DNA of 64,000 bases from TK10-74A sp965263065 (GTDB taxonomy: Bacteria; Chloroflexota; Dehalococcoidia; Bin125), in contig CBDHGH010000003.1 of assembly GCA_965263065.1 (NCBI GenBank), forward strand, positions 930,001-994,000. Direction: 5' to 3'. Every line of letters starts with the position of its first letter. Position 1 is the first letter of the stretch. Positions 41,900 to 50,114 of the stretch are shown piece by piece. A program made the translations under genes and the position numbers. The notes under the pieces were generated by a model. That model searched no databases, was not told the origin of the DNA, and worked only from the letters and a program-made list of their open reading frames with translations.

Positions 41900-44800
41900 C
41901 TACGCGCGCCGCACGCCCAGGCGTGCGCGCTGCCCCGCCACGCTCTCCTCCACGACGTGCGCATCGTCGGGCGGCGCGGCGCTGTGCAGCGCGACCGCCA
42001 GCGTTTCCGCGCGCACGTAGGCCGCGTGCGCCGCGACGGCGGCGTCCGCGTCCGCGCCGCCGTCGATCCAGACGACGATGCGGTCCGCGATCGCGAAGCC
42101 GGCCTCGCGGCGCAGGGACTGCAGGCGGTGCACGAATTCGCGCGCCGTGCCCTCCCGCACGAGCGCCGGGGTGAGCGTGGTCGTGAGCGCGACGGTGGCG
42201 TGGGCGTCCTGCGCGGTGGCCGCGCCGGCCCGCTCCCGCAGCTCGATCAGCAAGTCCGCGGGGGCGAGGCTGACGCCGGCGATCTCGATCGTCTCGCCCG
42301 CCTCCGCGGCCTGCGCGATGCCCGTCGCGACCGCCGGGTCGAGCTCCTGCATCGCGCGGCGCAGCGGGCCCACCGCCTTGCCCAGCCGCGGGCCCAGGAC
42401 CGGCAGGTTGGGCTTGATCACGTACTCGACCAGCGCCCCGGATGCGTCGCCGCTCTCGGCACCGCCAGCGGAGGCATCAAGGAACGTGATCGCCTTCACG
42501 TTGAGCTCGTCCAGGAGCATCGGGCCGTAGCCCTCGACGAGGGCGCGCTCGCGGGCCGAGCGCAGGCCCACCAGCAGGGCGGGCAGCGGCTGGCGCACCT
42601 TGACGCCGGCCTTGCTGCGCGCCGCGCGTCCCAGCGACGCCAGTCGCTGCACCAGCCGCATCGCCTCGATGCGCTCCGCGTCGATCAGCGACGCATCCGC
42701 CGCCGGCCAGGCCGCGAGGTGTACCGACTCCGGCGCCCCGGGGTCGGGCCCGGCGACGAGGTTGCGGTACATCTCCTCCGCGACGTACGGCGTGAACGGC
42801 GCCAGCAGCGTCGCGACCGTGGCCAGGCATTCGTGCAGGGTGTGGTAGGCGGCGGCCTTGTCGTGGTCGTCCTCCGACTTCCAGAAGCGCCGCCGGCTGC
42901 GCCGCACGTACCAGTTGCTCAGCTCGTCCACGAACGACTCGATCGCCCGGCCGGCGCGCGTGGGGTCGTAGCCCTCCAGCGCGTCGGTGACCTCCTGGAT
43001 CGTCGCGTGCAGCGCGCCGCGTGCCCAGTCGTCGAGTTCGGCGCGCTCCGCGGGCGCTGGCGAGGCGGGGTCGAAGCCGTCGATCTCCGCGTAGGTGACG
43101 AAGAATGAGTAGGTGTTCCACAGCGTCAGCAGGAAGCGGCGCCGCGCCTCGCCCACCAGGTTGCTGCTGAAGCGGCGGGGGGCGCCGGTGGGGGAGGCCG
43201 TGAACAGGTACCAGCGCAGGGCGTCGGCGCCGTGCTCGTCGAGCACCGACCAAGGGTCCACGACGTTGCCCTTGGACTTGCTCATCTTCTCGCCCTGCTC
43301 GTCCTGGATGTGGCCCAGCGAGATCACGTTGCGGTACGAGATCGGCTCCGGCGCCGCCCCCACGCGGTGCAGCAGCGCCGCCTCGGCGTGCAGCGAGTAG
43401 AACCAGCCCCGCGTCTGGTCGACGGCCTCGCAGATGTAGTCGGCGGGGAACCGCTCGCGGAAGATCTCCTGGTGCTCGAACGGGTAGTGCCACTGCGCGT
43501 AGGGCATCGCGCCGCTGTCGAACCAAGCGTCGGCGACCTCCGGCACGCGCTGCATCGTGCCGCCGCAGGCGTCGCAGGGGATGGTGATCGCGTCCACGAA
43601 GGGGCGGTGCGGGTCCGCGATCGGGGGCGCGCCCGATCGCTCGGCCAGCTCCGCGAACGATCCCACGGCGTCGGTCGCGTTGCAGCCCGTGCAGCGCCAG
43701 AAGGGCAGGGGCGTGCCCCAGAAGCGCTCGCGGCTCACCGCCCAGTCGACGTTGTTGGCCAGCCAGTCGCCGTAGCGACCGTCGCGGATGTGCGCCGGGT
43801 ACCAGTGCATGTCCTCGCGGTTGCCCCGGTTCAACGACTCCGCCACCTGCGTCGTGGCGACGTACCAGGACGGCTTCGCGTAGTAGAGCAGCGGCGTGTC
43901 GCAGCGCCAGCAGAAGGGGTAGGTGTGTCGCACCGTGCCGCGACGCAGCAGCAGCCCCCGCGACGTGAGGTCCGCCATGATCGGCGCGTCGGCGTCCTTC
44001 GCGAAGAGGCCCGCGAAGGGCCCACCCGTGAAGCGGCCCTGCAGGTCGATCGGTTGCAGGAAGAACAGGTCGTGCGCGCGGCCCAGGTCGTAGTCGTCCT
44101 CGCCGAAGGCCGGCGCGATATGCACGATGCCGGCGCCGTCCTCCATCGAGACGAAGTCGCCCGGCAGGACGCGGCGCTGGGGCGCGGCCTCGGCATCGTC
44201 CAGGCGGGCGTCACGGAAGCGCAGCACGCGGTCGCCCCAGTCGCCGGGCTCGTAGAGGCCCTCGTACTCCACGCCCACCAGGGCCGACCCGGGCAGCGTG
44301 CGCACGACCGTCGGCGATGCCAGCCCGGCCTCGGCGCCGTCGAGGCGCGCCTGCGCCAGGATCAGTCGCTCCCCCGCCTCCGTCTCGACGACGGCGTACG
44401 TCTCTCCCGGCGCGACGGCCAGCGCCGTGTTGCCCGGCAGCGTCCAGGGCGTCGTCGTCCAGGCCACGAAGTACGTCTCGCCGTCGAAGCCGCGCAGCGC
44501 GGGCGGCAGCGACTCCGGCAGGGCGCGAAACTTGATCGTGATGCTGGGGTCCGGCGTGTCCTCCTGGTAGCCCAGCGACAGCTCGTGGCTGGACAGCGAC
44601 GTCTCGCAGCGCGGGCAGTGGGGCGTCACGCGCCGCGCCTCGTAGATCAGGTCGCCGTCCCACAGCGACTTGAAGATCCACCAGACCGACTCCACGTACT
44701 CGGCGTGGAAGGTGACGTAGGCGTCGTCCATGTCGACCCAGAACGCGATGCGATCGGTCAGGTCGCGCCACTGCGACACGTAGCGCATCACCGATTCCCG

Positions 44801-45169
44801 GCAGCGCCGGTTGAACTCGGCGATGCCGAACTCCTCGATCTCGGCCTTGGTGTCCAGGCCCAGCTCCCGCTCCACCTCCAGCTCCACCGGCAGGCCGTGC
44901 GTATCCCATCCCGCCTTGCGGGGGGCGCGGTAGCCGCGCATCGTCTTGTAGCGCGGGAAGAGGTCCTTGTAGACGCGCGAGAGGACGTGGTGCACGCCGG
45001 GCGCGCCGTTGGCGGTGGGCGGGCCCTCGTAGAAGGTGAACAGCTTGCCCGTCGGCCGCTCGGCGATGGAGCGCTCGAAGATCCGCCGCTCGCGCCAGAA
45101 GTCGCGCTGGCGCTGCTCCATCGCCAGGTAGGGCATCGTGCTGCCCACGGCCGTGAATCGACTGCTCAT
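41900..45169 (-). CDS. ileS: Isoleucyl-tRNA synthetase, type 2
   Basis: IleRS charges tRNA-Ile with isoleucine. The 1,089-residue protein has the HIGH-type signature in GPPTANGAPGVHHVLSR, the editing-domain segments WTTTPWTLPGNTALAV, and KMSKSKGNVVDPW. The GAPGVHHV form and a long C-terminus place it with the eukaryote-like type 2 enzymes, which are often mupirocin resistant; that property is inferred. ATG 45169 has GGAGG upstream; a longer frame is leader sequence. Expression should be controlled by the T-box leader directly upstream, which senses uncharged tRNA-Ile. Confidence 0.97.
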   Translation of the reverse strand: MSSRFTAVGSTMPYLAMEQRQRDFWRERRIFERSIAERPTGKLFTFYEGPPTANGAPGVHHVLSRVYKDLFPRYKTMRGYRAPRKAGWDTHGLPVELEVERELGLDTKAEIEEFGIAEFNRRCRESVMRYVSQWRDLTDRIAFWVDMDDAYVTFHAEYVESVWWIFKSLWDGDLIYEARRVTPHCPRCETSLSSHELSLGYQEDTPDPSITIKFRALPESLPPALRGFDGETYFVAWTTTPWTLPGNTALAVAPGETYAVVETEAGERLILAQARLDGAEAGLASPTVVRTLPGSALVGVEYEGLYEPGDWGDRVLRFRDARLDDAEAAPQRRVLPGDFVSMEDGAGIVHIAPAFGEDDYDLGRAHDLFFLQPIDLQGRFTGGPFAGLFAKDADAPIMADLTSRGLLLRRGTVRHTYPFCWRCDTPLLYYAKPSWYVATTQVAESLNRGNREDMHWYPAHIRDGRYGDWLANNVDWAVSRERFWGTPLPFWRCTGCNATDAVGSFAELAERSGAPPIADPHRPFVDAITIPCDACGGTMQRVPEVADAWFDSGAMPYAQWHYPFEHQEIFRERFPADYICEAVDQTRGWFYSLHAEAALLHRVGAAPEPISYRNVISLGHIQDEQGEKMSKSKGNVVDPWSVLDEHGADALRWYLFTASPTGAPRRFSSNLVGEARRRFLLTLWNTYSFFVTYAEIDGFDPASPAPAERAELDDWARGALHATIQEVTDALEGYDPTRAGRAIESFVDELSNWYVRRSRRRFWKSEDDHDKAAAYHTLHECLATVATLLAPFTPYVAEEMYRNLVAGPDPGAPESVHLAAWPAADASLIDAERIEAMRLVQRLASLGRAARSKAGVKVRQPLPALLVGLRSARERALVEGYGPMLLDELNVKAITFLDASAGGAESGDASGALVEYVIKPNLPVLGPRLGKAVGPLRRAMQELDPAVATGIAQAAEAGETIEIAGVSLAPADLLIELRERAGAATAQDAHATVALTTTLTPALVREGTAREFVHRLQSLRREAGFAIADRIVVWIDGGADADAAVAAHAAYVRAETLAVALHSAAPPDDAHVVEESVAGQRARLGVRRA

Positions 45170-45200
45170 CGCGTCCTCCGGCGGGACCGCGGCGGGCACA

Positions 45201-45229
45201 CAAACGGCCCGCCCACTCAGGGACGGGCC
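45201..45229 (-). terminator. Attenuator terminator of the ileS T-box
   Basis: On the minus strand GGCCCGTCCC pairs with GGGCGGGCC around a TGAGT loop with one bulged T, followed by GTTTGTG. It lies 11 nt after the T-box sequence, between it and the ileS ribosome-binding site, so it is the likely terminator alternative to the antiterminator. Confidence 0.75.
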
Positions 45230-45490
45230 GACACGTCGGTCCGCGGTACCACCCTGCTTCCCCCCACCCCGGCCGGGTCGGTGCGGGAGGCGCCTCGCGG
45301 ACGGCCAGCACCGTCCGGCCCTGTGCTAACGGGGGGTCTCCGGCCGCGCCTACTGATGCGCTGCGGGGGCGCACGTTCGGGCGGCGGCTCGGGAGGGATG
45401 TTCGATGCGGGGGCCGGCGTGTCCGCTTCCACCATCCGGACTCGCTGGTGCGCGGTGCTCCCCGTCGACGCGGTCTCCGTCGCAGCCTTT
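45230..45490 (-). promoter_or_regulatory. T-box riboswitch leader of ileS
   Basis: The minus strand carries the invariant T-box sequence AGGGTGGTACCGCGG at 45241-45255, which pairs with the NCCA end of uncharged tRNA. Upstream is a GC-rich stem I region with GGATGGTGGAAGCGGAC and GCATCGAACATCCC, where an ATC isoleucine specifier codon is a good candidate. The leader is about 260 nt long, follows a plausible promoter and precedes a terminator hairpin and ileS. Limits of stem I are approximate. Confidence 0.9.
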
Positions 45491-45495
45491 GATCG

Positions 45496-45525
45496 AGCGT
45501 AGGCGGTCGCTCCGGGGCGGATCAA
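45496..45525 (-). promoter_or_regulatory. Predicted ileS promoter
   Basis: Minus-strand TTGATC (45520-45525) and TACGCT (45496-45501) are spaced 18 bp apart and lie just upstream of the T-box leader. The -10 is a weak match (three of six), so this is tentative. Confidence 0.5.
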
Positions 45526-45536
45526 TCGCGTCCGAG

Positions 45537-46153
45537 TCACCAGGACCGCGGTTTGGAGATCGTCCCGTGCCGATCGGTCAGCGTCGGTGGGAACTGACTG
45601 CTAGCCAGCACGCCGCGCCGAATGGGCCGATAGAAGTCGGCCACGTTCCGCATGGCCCAGCTCACCTTCGGACCATGCGGGGTGAGGACTCCGACCGTCT
45701 TCCCGAACCTCTTCCGAACTACCTCGATCGGATGCACGAGGTCTGAATCGTTCGAGACGACGATGGCGGTGTCGTACTCGTCGTCGAATGCATCGAGCAG
45801 GAGGTAGGTCGCGAGGTTCACGTCGGAGCCCTTTTCCTCGGTGCGCAGGACCTCAACCCTCCGCGACGGGTCGCTGGCCAGAGACTGGCGGGCGAGTAGG
45901 TCAGGAAGTGCCCGTAGTGGATCGAGAGATCCGGAAGGGTCTCCAGCGCACGGAGGTACATCTGCTGGCGCGCCTGCTGCTCAAGGTCCGGCTGGCGCGC
46001 CTTGACGGGGGCGGTGAAGTAGCGAATTCGTCCGAGCGTGTTGTTGGGGAACAACTTCTGGAAAAGGGCGCTGAAGTCGAGCCACTTGTAGTTCGTGCCG
46101 CGCACGGCGCCGTAGTAGAAGTTGAAGCCGTCGATGTAGTAGTTGGTGGCCAT
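45537..46153 (-). pseudogene. NYN-domain nuclease (LabA-like), frameshifted
   Basis: Two overlapping frames together make one NYN/PIN-like protein of about 205 residues. The first starts MATNYYIDGFNFYYGAV, with the catalytic Asp, and runs to SIHYGHFLT. The second continues with LRTEEKGSDVNLATYLL, IVVSNDSDLVHPIEVVRK and a C-terminus ending LASSQFPPTLTDRHG. The frames join near 45890-45905 by a single-base shift after GHFL. Family members are probably RNases. It may be a real pseudogene, a programmed shift or a sequence error. A hairpin-rich leader with its own -10 box lies upstream. Confidence 0.85.
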
Positions 46154-46167
46154 CGACGAGACTCGCT

Positions 46168-46281
46168 TAATGAGCAGAGGCCGCCCGAAGGCGGCCTCGC
46201 GCCCGGCCACCGAAGCAACCGGGGGGATGCATGAGCATCATATACGATCCGCAACTGGCTTGGGAAGCCCCCCGTCAACGA
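46168..46281 (-). ncRNA. Duplicated promoter plus two-hairpin leader, copy 1
   Basis: On the minus strand a -10 TATGAT (46237-46242) is followed by a CCCGG/CCGGG stem around a 12-nt loop (pairing 46219-46223 with 46202-46206). Next is a perfect 9-bp hairpin GAGGCCGCC-TTCG-GGCGGCCTC (46177-46198), then TGCTCATTAA and, 15 nt later, the NYN start. Copy 2 lies at 46717-46830. Between the copies, the fifth base pair of the first stem changes from G-C to A-U, which supports RNA folding. It matches no RNA family I know. Confidence 0.6.
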
Positions 46282-46297
46282 GTTAACAGCGGACTCG

Positions 46298-46342
46298 TCA
46301 GCCCGGCGCCAGCGCCGCCACGGCCGACGTCACGTCGTCCTC
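46298..46342 (-). pseudogene. Remnant of the neighbouring 95-residue gene
   Basis: The minus strand encodes EDDVTSAVAALAPG and stop. The intact gene at 46847-47134 has SDDVTSAAAALA and ends VPG, so this is a copy with most of the protein deleted. It lies next to leader copy 1 in the same relative place as the intact gene lies next to leader copy 2, showing a segmental duplication. Confidence 0.7.
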
Positions 46343-46359
46343 GGGGCGCCGATCAAGGG

Positions 46360-46596
46360 TCATCGGTCACGCGGCGTGGTCGCGAGGTCTCCCATGGCAG
46401 CTCGGAGGTCGTCCCCAATCGCGTGCCAGTCGGCCCAAAGTGCGCGCTTGTCGCCGGCCTCCGGATCGGTTGAAGTGTTGTAGACGCTCAGGCTGTTCGC
46501 GAAGTCGAAGACCCGCGCGCAGCCCTCAAGGAACGAGGGGCGCGCGTACAGGAAGTCGGTGTAGATCGAAACTTGGCGACGAGGTCCAGTTCCCAT
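46360..46596 (-). CDS. Small conserved hypothetical protein
   Basis: This 78-residue protein is not recognised by function. It has DFLYARPSFLEGCARVFDFAN and ALWADWHAIGDDLRAAMGDL, an all-helical pattern; the phrase ARPSFLEG followed by a D-F motif recurs in small actinobacterial and Chloroflexi proteins as I recall, but I cannot verify this. A GGAAGGG lies upstream of the ATG. It sits between the two leader copies like a cassette, about 120 bp downstream of copy 2, with another TATGAT-like box near 46687. Confidence 0.6.
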   Translation of the reverse strand: MGTGPRRQVSIYTDFLYARPSFLEGCARVFDFANSLSVYNTSTDPEAGDKRALWADWHAIGDDLRAAMGDLATTPRDR

Positions 46597-46716
46597 GGCC
46601 TGTGCCCTTCCAGGTAGCTAGCTTCATGCAACTCCAGCGGAATCGCATGACGGCGCGCTGCTCCGCGCTCAGCCACCCACGAAGTGATCATATACGACAG
46701 GTCCCGTCGCCTGCAT

Positions 46717-46830
46717 TAATGAGCAGAGGCCGCCCGGAGGCGGCCTCGCACCCGACCGCCTAAGCAGTCGGGGGGATCTATGGGCATTGTAGACGATCCG
46801 GGGCCGCCTGGGGAAGCCTCCCCGTTGACG
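46717..46830 (-). ncRNA. Duplicated promoter plus two-hairpin leader, copy 2
   Basis: This is the second copy of the element at 46168-46281. The minus-strand -10 is TACAAT (46786-46791), preceded by CGGATCGT as in copy 1. The first stem pairs CCCGA with TCGGG (46768-46772 with 46751-46755) and the second is GAGGCCGCC-TCCG-GGCGGCCTC (46726-46747). It follows the stop of the 46847-47134 gene by 17 bp and leads toward the 78-residue gene. Confidence 0.6.
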
Positions 46831-46846
46831 GGTTGACCCGGACTCG

Positions 46847-47134
46847 TCAGCCCGGCACCCGACGACGTACCTCCGCCTCCGCCTGCCGCCCGATCTCCGA
46901 CCGCAGATCCGGCGGCAGCAGGGCCGCCAACTCCGACAGGCGCTCCTCGATGAAGGCCAGCGCGGCCGCGGCCGACGTCACGTCGTCCGACGCCAGCGCT
47001 TCGGTGACCAGCCCATCCGCGATGGCGTTCGGGTCGGCGCGCACCCGTGCGACCAAGCCCGCCGCCTCAAGGACGGGCGCGCCCGGTGGGTCGCCCAGCA
47101 GCCGCGACAGACGCCGCGCCTCCGCGCTCGACAT
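46847..47134 (-). CDS. Small hypothetical helical protein
   Basis: This 95-residue protein is not recognised. It is helical and charged: SSAEARRLSRLLGDPPGAPVL, then LASDDVTSAAAALAFIEERL and LLPPDLRSEIGRQAEAEVRRR. No Cys, no membrane segment. A partial copy of its 3' end survives at 46298-46342 beside the first leader copy. It starts 27 bp after the zinc-ribbon gene on the same strand, so the two are probably co-transcribed. Confidence 0.6.
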   Translation of the reverse strand: MSSAEARRLSRLLGDPPGAPVLEAAGLVARVRADPNAIADGLVTEALASDDVTSAAAALAFIEERLSELAALLPPDLRSEIGRQAEAEVRRRVPG

Positions 47135-47161
47135 GCGGCGCTCGATCCCCGGCGCGTGCGG

Positions 47162-47761
47162 CTAGTTCCGTCGCGCGTCGCCCGGCCGGCCCGGGCCCCG
47201 GCCGCCGAATCCCGGCCCGCGGTCGCGCGGCCCGCCGCCAAACCCCCCACCAAAGCCGCCGCCCCCGAAGCCGCCGCCGCCGCCGCCGAACCCGCCGCCG
47301 GTCGTCGCTCCCTCGCGGGGCTCGCCCTCGCGGGGTGGGGGCGGCGCGTTGCGCAGGAACTCGCGCGCGTCGTCGTTCTGACAGGGGCGCTGGCCCCACT
47401 TGTTGGCGACCTCTTCCAGCTGCATGCCGTGGGTCATCAGGCGCTTGACCGCCGAGCAGAACACGGGGCGGTCGCCGCGCGGGATGAAGGGGACCTCGAT
47501 CATGTCGCCGCACAGCGCGCAGGCGGCCGGGTGCATCTGGCGCGGCGTGCGCCCCCCAAACGACGCGGCGCCGCCGTAGCGGATGTAGCCGCTGTCGTTC
47601 TCCAGCGTGTTGCGCGCGCTCTTGCGCGCGTTGCGACAGTCGGGGCAGCGCACGGGGTCGTTCTGCAAGCCCTTGCTGGCGTAGAACTCCTGCTCGCCGG
47701 CCGTGAAGACGAACGCGTTCTGGCAGTCGCGACAGGTCAGGGAACGGTCCTGCATACTCAC
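47162..47761 (-). CDS. Zinc-ribbon protein with Gly/Arg-rich tail
   Basis: This 199-residue protein begins with a zinc ribbon, LTCRDCQNAFVFTAGEQEFY then RCPDCRNARK (two CxxC pairs). A second metal-type motif, CALCGDMIEVPFIPRGDRPVFC, is incomplete: the last CxxC of the family reads CSAV. From about residue 140 the protein is Gly/Phe/Arg-rich with GGGFGG and RGPG repeats, resembling RNA-binding RGG tails. Proteins of this build are frequent in Chloroflexota as I recall. A nucleic-acid role is an inference. Start MSMQ could be Met3. Confidence 0.85.
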   Translation of the reverse strand: MSMQDRSLTCRDCQNAFVFTAGEQEFYASKGLQNDPVRCPDCRNARKSARNTLENDSGYIRYGGAASFGGRTPRQMHPAACALCGDMIEVPFIPRGDRPVFCSAVKRLMTHGMQLEEVANKWGQRPCQNDDAREFLRNAPPPPREGEPREGATTGGGFGGGGGGFGGGGFGGGFGGGPRDRGPGFGGRGPGRPGDARRN

Positions 47762-47855
47762 CTCAGCCTTCCGGGATCGGGGCCTTGCGGGATCGGGCCC
47801 CGGCGGTCCGATCGTGGCGGGTCACCGGCCCGCGGGCGCCGCGCTGCGCCGTTAA

Positions 47856-47882
47856 CGAGAAACCCCGCCAGATGCGGCGGGG
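47856..47882 (-). terminator. Terminator downstream of murJ
   Basis: The minus strand forms CCCCGCC-GCATCT-GGCGGGG followed by TTTCTC, a Rho-independent terminator 57-84 bp after the murJ stop. Confidence 0.8.
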
Positions 47883-47939
47883 TCGCGATGACACCTGGAC
47901 CATCGCAGCGTACCAGCTTCGACGGGGTCTGTGCGATTG

Positions 47940-49640
47940 CTAGCGTCCGCGTCTGCCAACCAGCGACCAGACGCGCGCCGTGAGCGCCTGCGCCTCCTCG
48001 ACGCGCATCGCCAGCATCGCGCCCTGATACACGGCTGCGCCCACGGCCGTCCCCACCAGCAGCGCGAAGAACGACTCGGGCCCGAAGTCGCCGCGGGAGT
48101 CCAGCGCCAGCAGCACCAGCACCAGCGCCTCCGTCATCAGCAGGGTTCCGATCACGATGCGGTAGACCGTGGTCGCGGTTTGGCGGTCCCAGAGACCGCC
48201 CTCCATGCGACGGTGCAGCACGAAGAACAGCCCCAGCGCCTCCACGATCGTCGCGACGGAGAGGGCCAGCGCCAGCCCCCTGATCTCCAGGGGCCCGACG
48301 AGCAGGGCCGACAGCACGATGTTGATCAGCATCGCGCTGACCGCGAAGGTCACCGGCGTGCGCGTGTCGGCCATGGCGTAGTAGCCGCGCGACAGGATCT
48401 CGATCGAGGCGTGGGCGGCAAGCGCGATGCCGTAGTAGAGCAGGGCGTCGGAGACGAGCGCCGTGGCCTCGGCGTCGAACGCGCCGTGCTCGAGCAGCGC
48501 CCGCACGAGGGGTTCGCGCAGCAGGATCAGCCCCACCGACGCGGGCACGGCCAGGTAGAGCGTGAAGCGCAGCGCGCGCCGCACCATCAGCCGCACCTCG
48601 TGCATGCCCCCTTCCTCCGCCGCCCGCGCCGCCATCGTGGGGAAGATGGCGACCGCCAGCGACATGCCGAACAGCCCCACGGGGAACAGCAGGATCAGCC
48701 AGGCGAAGTTGAGCGCCGAGATCGAGGAATCGCCCAGGAAGGAGCCGAAGAAGGTCAGCACGACGAAGTTGATCTGCGCCGCCGCGAGCCCGATCATCCG
48801 CGGCCCCATCAGGCGCAGCACCTCCCGCGCGCCCGGATCCCAGATCTTGATCGACGGCACGATGCGCGCCCCAGCCGCGATCAGCGCCGGGATCTGAATC
48901 GCCAGGTGGGCGCCGGCGCCGACGATTACCCCGATCGCCAGCGCCTCGACGCCGAAGCGGTCGGAGAGCAGCAGCGCGCCCAGGATGATCGCCAGGTTGT
49001 AGAGCATGGGCGCGAAGGCGGGCAGCAAGAAGTGCTGCCGCGCGTTGAGGATGCCGGTGATCATGCCCGAGACGCAGAACAGGATCGGCGCGACCAGCAT
49101 CACCCGCGTCAGGAAGATCGCGTCGGCGCGCAACTCCGACTGCATGCCCGTGTCTTCGCCCAGGCCGGGCGCCATCGCGGGCACGATCCACTCCGCCGCC
49201 ACGAACATCGCCAGCGCCAGCCCGATCGTCGCCAGGAGCACGACGTTCAGCACGATCGACGCCAGCCGCCAGGCTTCGGCGTCGCCGCGGCGGTGCAGGT
49301 AGCGCGCGTAGACGGGGATGAAGGCGCTGGCCAGCGTCGCGCCGGCGAGCAGCTGGAAGACGAGTTCCGGCAGCCGCTGCGCCACGAAGAAGGCGTCGAG
49401 GTCGGCGCTCGCCCCGTACTCGTTGGCGATCACGACGGCGCGCAGCGCGCCCAGCAGGCGGCTGCCGAGAAAGCCGAGCGCGACGAGGATCGCCGCGTTC
49501 GTGACGGTGCGGCTGGAGCCGGTCAGCACGGCAGGGGGGGCGTTTCCGGTGACGGCCGGCCCCGCCGCCGCGGAGCGCGCGGTCCGTGTCGCAGCATGTG
49601 TGGACACTCCTCCGCCACGGTCCCTACGATAGCGGCGCAC
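47940..49640 (-). CDS. murJ: Lipid II flippase MurJ
   Basis: MurJ moves lipid II across the membrane for peptidoglycan synthesis. The protein has up to 566 residues with about 14 membrane helices. Signatures include LGFLGSRLLGALRAVVIANEYG, AGATLASAFIPVYARYL, FPVGLFGMSLAVAIFPTMA and SRGYYAMADTRTPV. The start is uncertain: GTG 49640 is the longest, and GTG 49607 (with GGAGGA directly before it) removes an Arg-rich extension. It is divergent from rpsT over a short shared promoter region, and a terminator follows. Confidence 0.95.
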   Translation of the reverse strand: MRRYRRDRGGGVSTHAATRTARSAAAGPAVTGNAPPAVLTGSSRTVTNAAILVALGFLGSRLLGALRAVVIANEYGASADLDAFFVAQRLPELVFQLLAGATLASAFIPVYARYLHRRGDAEAWRLASIVLNVVLLATIGLALAMFVAAEWIVPAMAPGLGEDTGMQSELRADAIFLTRVMLVAPILFCVSGMITGILNARQHFLLPAFAPMLYNLAIILGALLLSDRFGVEALAIGVIVGAGAHLAIQIPALIAAGARIVPSIKIWDPGAREVLRLMGPRMIGLAAAQINFVVLTFFGSFLGDSSISALNFAWLILLFPVGLFGMSLAVAIFPTMAARAAEEGGMHEVRLMVRRALRFTLYLAVPASVGLILLREPLVRALLEHGAFDAEATALVSDALLYYGIALAAHASIEILSRGYYAMADTRTPVTFAVSAMLINIVLSALLVGPLEIRGLALALSVATIVEALGLFFVLHRRMEGGLWDRQTATTVYRIVIGTLLMTEALVLVLLALDSRGDFGPESFFALLVGTAVGAAVYQGAMLAMRVEEAQALTARVWSLVGRRGR

Positions 49641-49690
49641 TGTTCTAAATAGCAGTCCGCCCGTGCTGGGACGGTTTGCGAGGAGTTGTC

Positions 49691-50011
49691 ATCGCGAACA
49701 AACAGGCCGCTGAGAAGTACCTGCGCGCGTCGCAGCGCCGGCGCATGCGCAATAAGCCCGTGCGCACGCGGGCCCGCACCGCCGTGCGCGACGCCCTGCT
49801 CGCCATTGACGCGAACGACTGGGCCGACGCGGACCAGCTCGTGCGGGACGCCGTCGCGGCGCTGGACCGCGCCACGCAGCGCGGCGTGGTGCACGCCAAC
49901 AACGCCGCCCGGCGCAAGTCGCGGCTGCTGCGGCACTATCACCGTGCGAAGGCGCCGGACGTGGCCGTCCGCCCGCTCGTGCGGCGGCCGGAGCCGGTCA
50001 ACGTCCCCTAG
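49691..50011 (+). CDS. rpsT: Ribosomal protein S20 with apparent AUC start codon
   Basis: S20 binds 16S rRNA and is encoded here as about 106 residues. The body is clear: ANKQAAEKYLRASQRRRMRNK and GVVHANNAARRKSRLLRHY. No ATG, GTG or TTG fits. ATC at 49691 lies 5 nt after a strong GCGAGGAG (49678-49685) and would give MANKQAAEK, exactly the usual S20 start; the next in-frame candidate, TTG 49676, lies upstream of the ribosome-binding site. E. coli rpsT also has a non-AUG start (UUG) used in autoregulation. A sequence error is possible. The C-terminus has about 20 extra residues. Confidence 0.92.
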   Translation: MANKQAAEKYLRASQRRRMRNKPVRTRARTAVRDALLAIDANDWADADQLVRDAVAALDRATQRGVVHANNAARRKSRLLRHYHRAKAPDVAVRPLVRRPEPVNVP

Positions 50012-50114
50012 CCTTTTCGGATAGGCGCCTCGCTCACGATCGACGCCAGCGGCTGGACCGGGGCCCGTGGCCGTCCGTCATGTCCTGCCTGCCCCGCGAT
50101 GAAAGGGAACCCGG

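Noticed and set aside
43232..45502. Open plus-strand frame of about 750 codons opposite ileS and its leader
   Set aside because: Antisense of IleRS and the T-box; low-complexity Arg/Val/Gln product.
46168..46830. Integron attC sites flanking a gene cassette
   Set aside because: The elements lack recognisable paired R and L core boxes and no integrase is visible; the duplication is reported instead as promoter plus leader.
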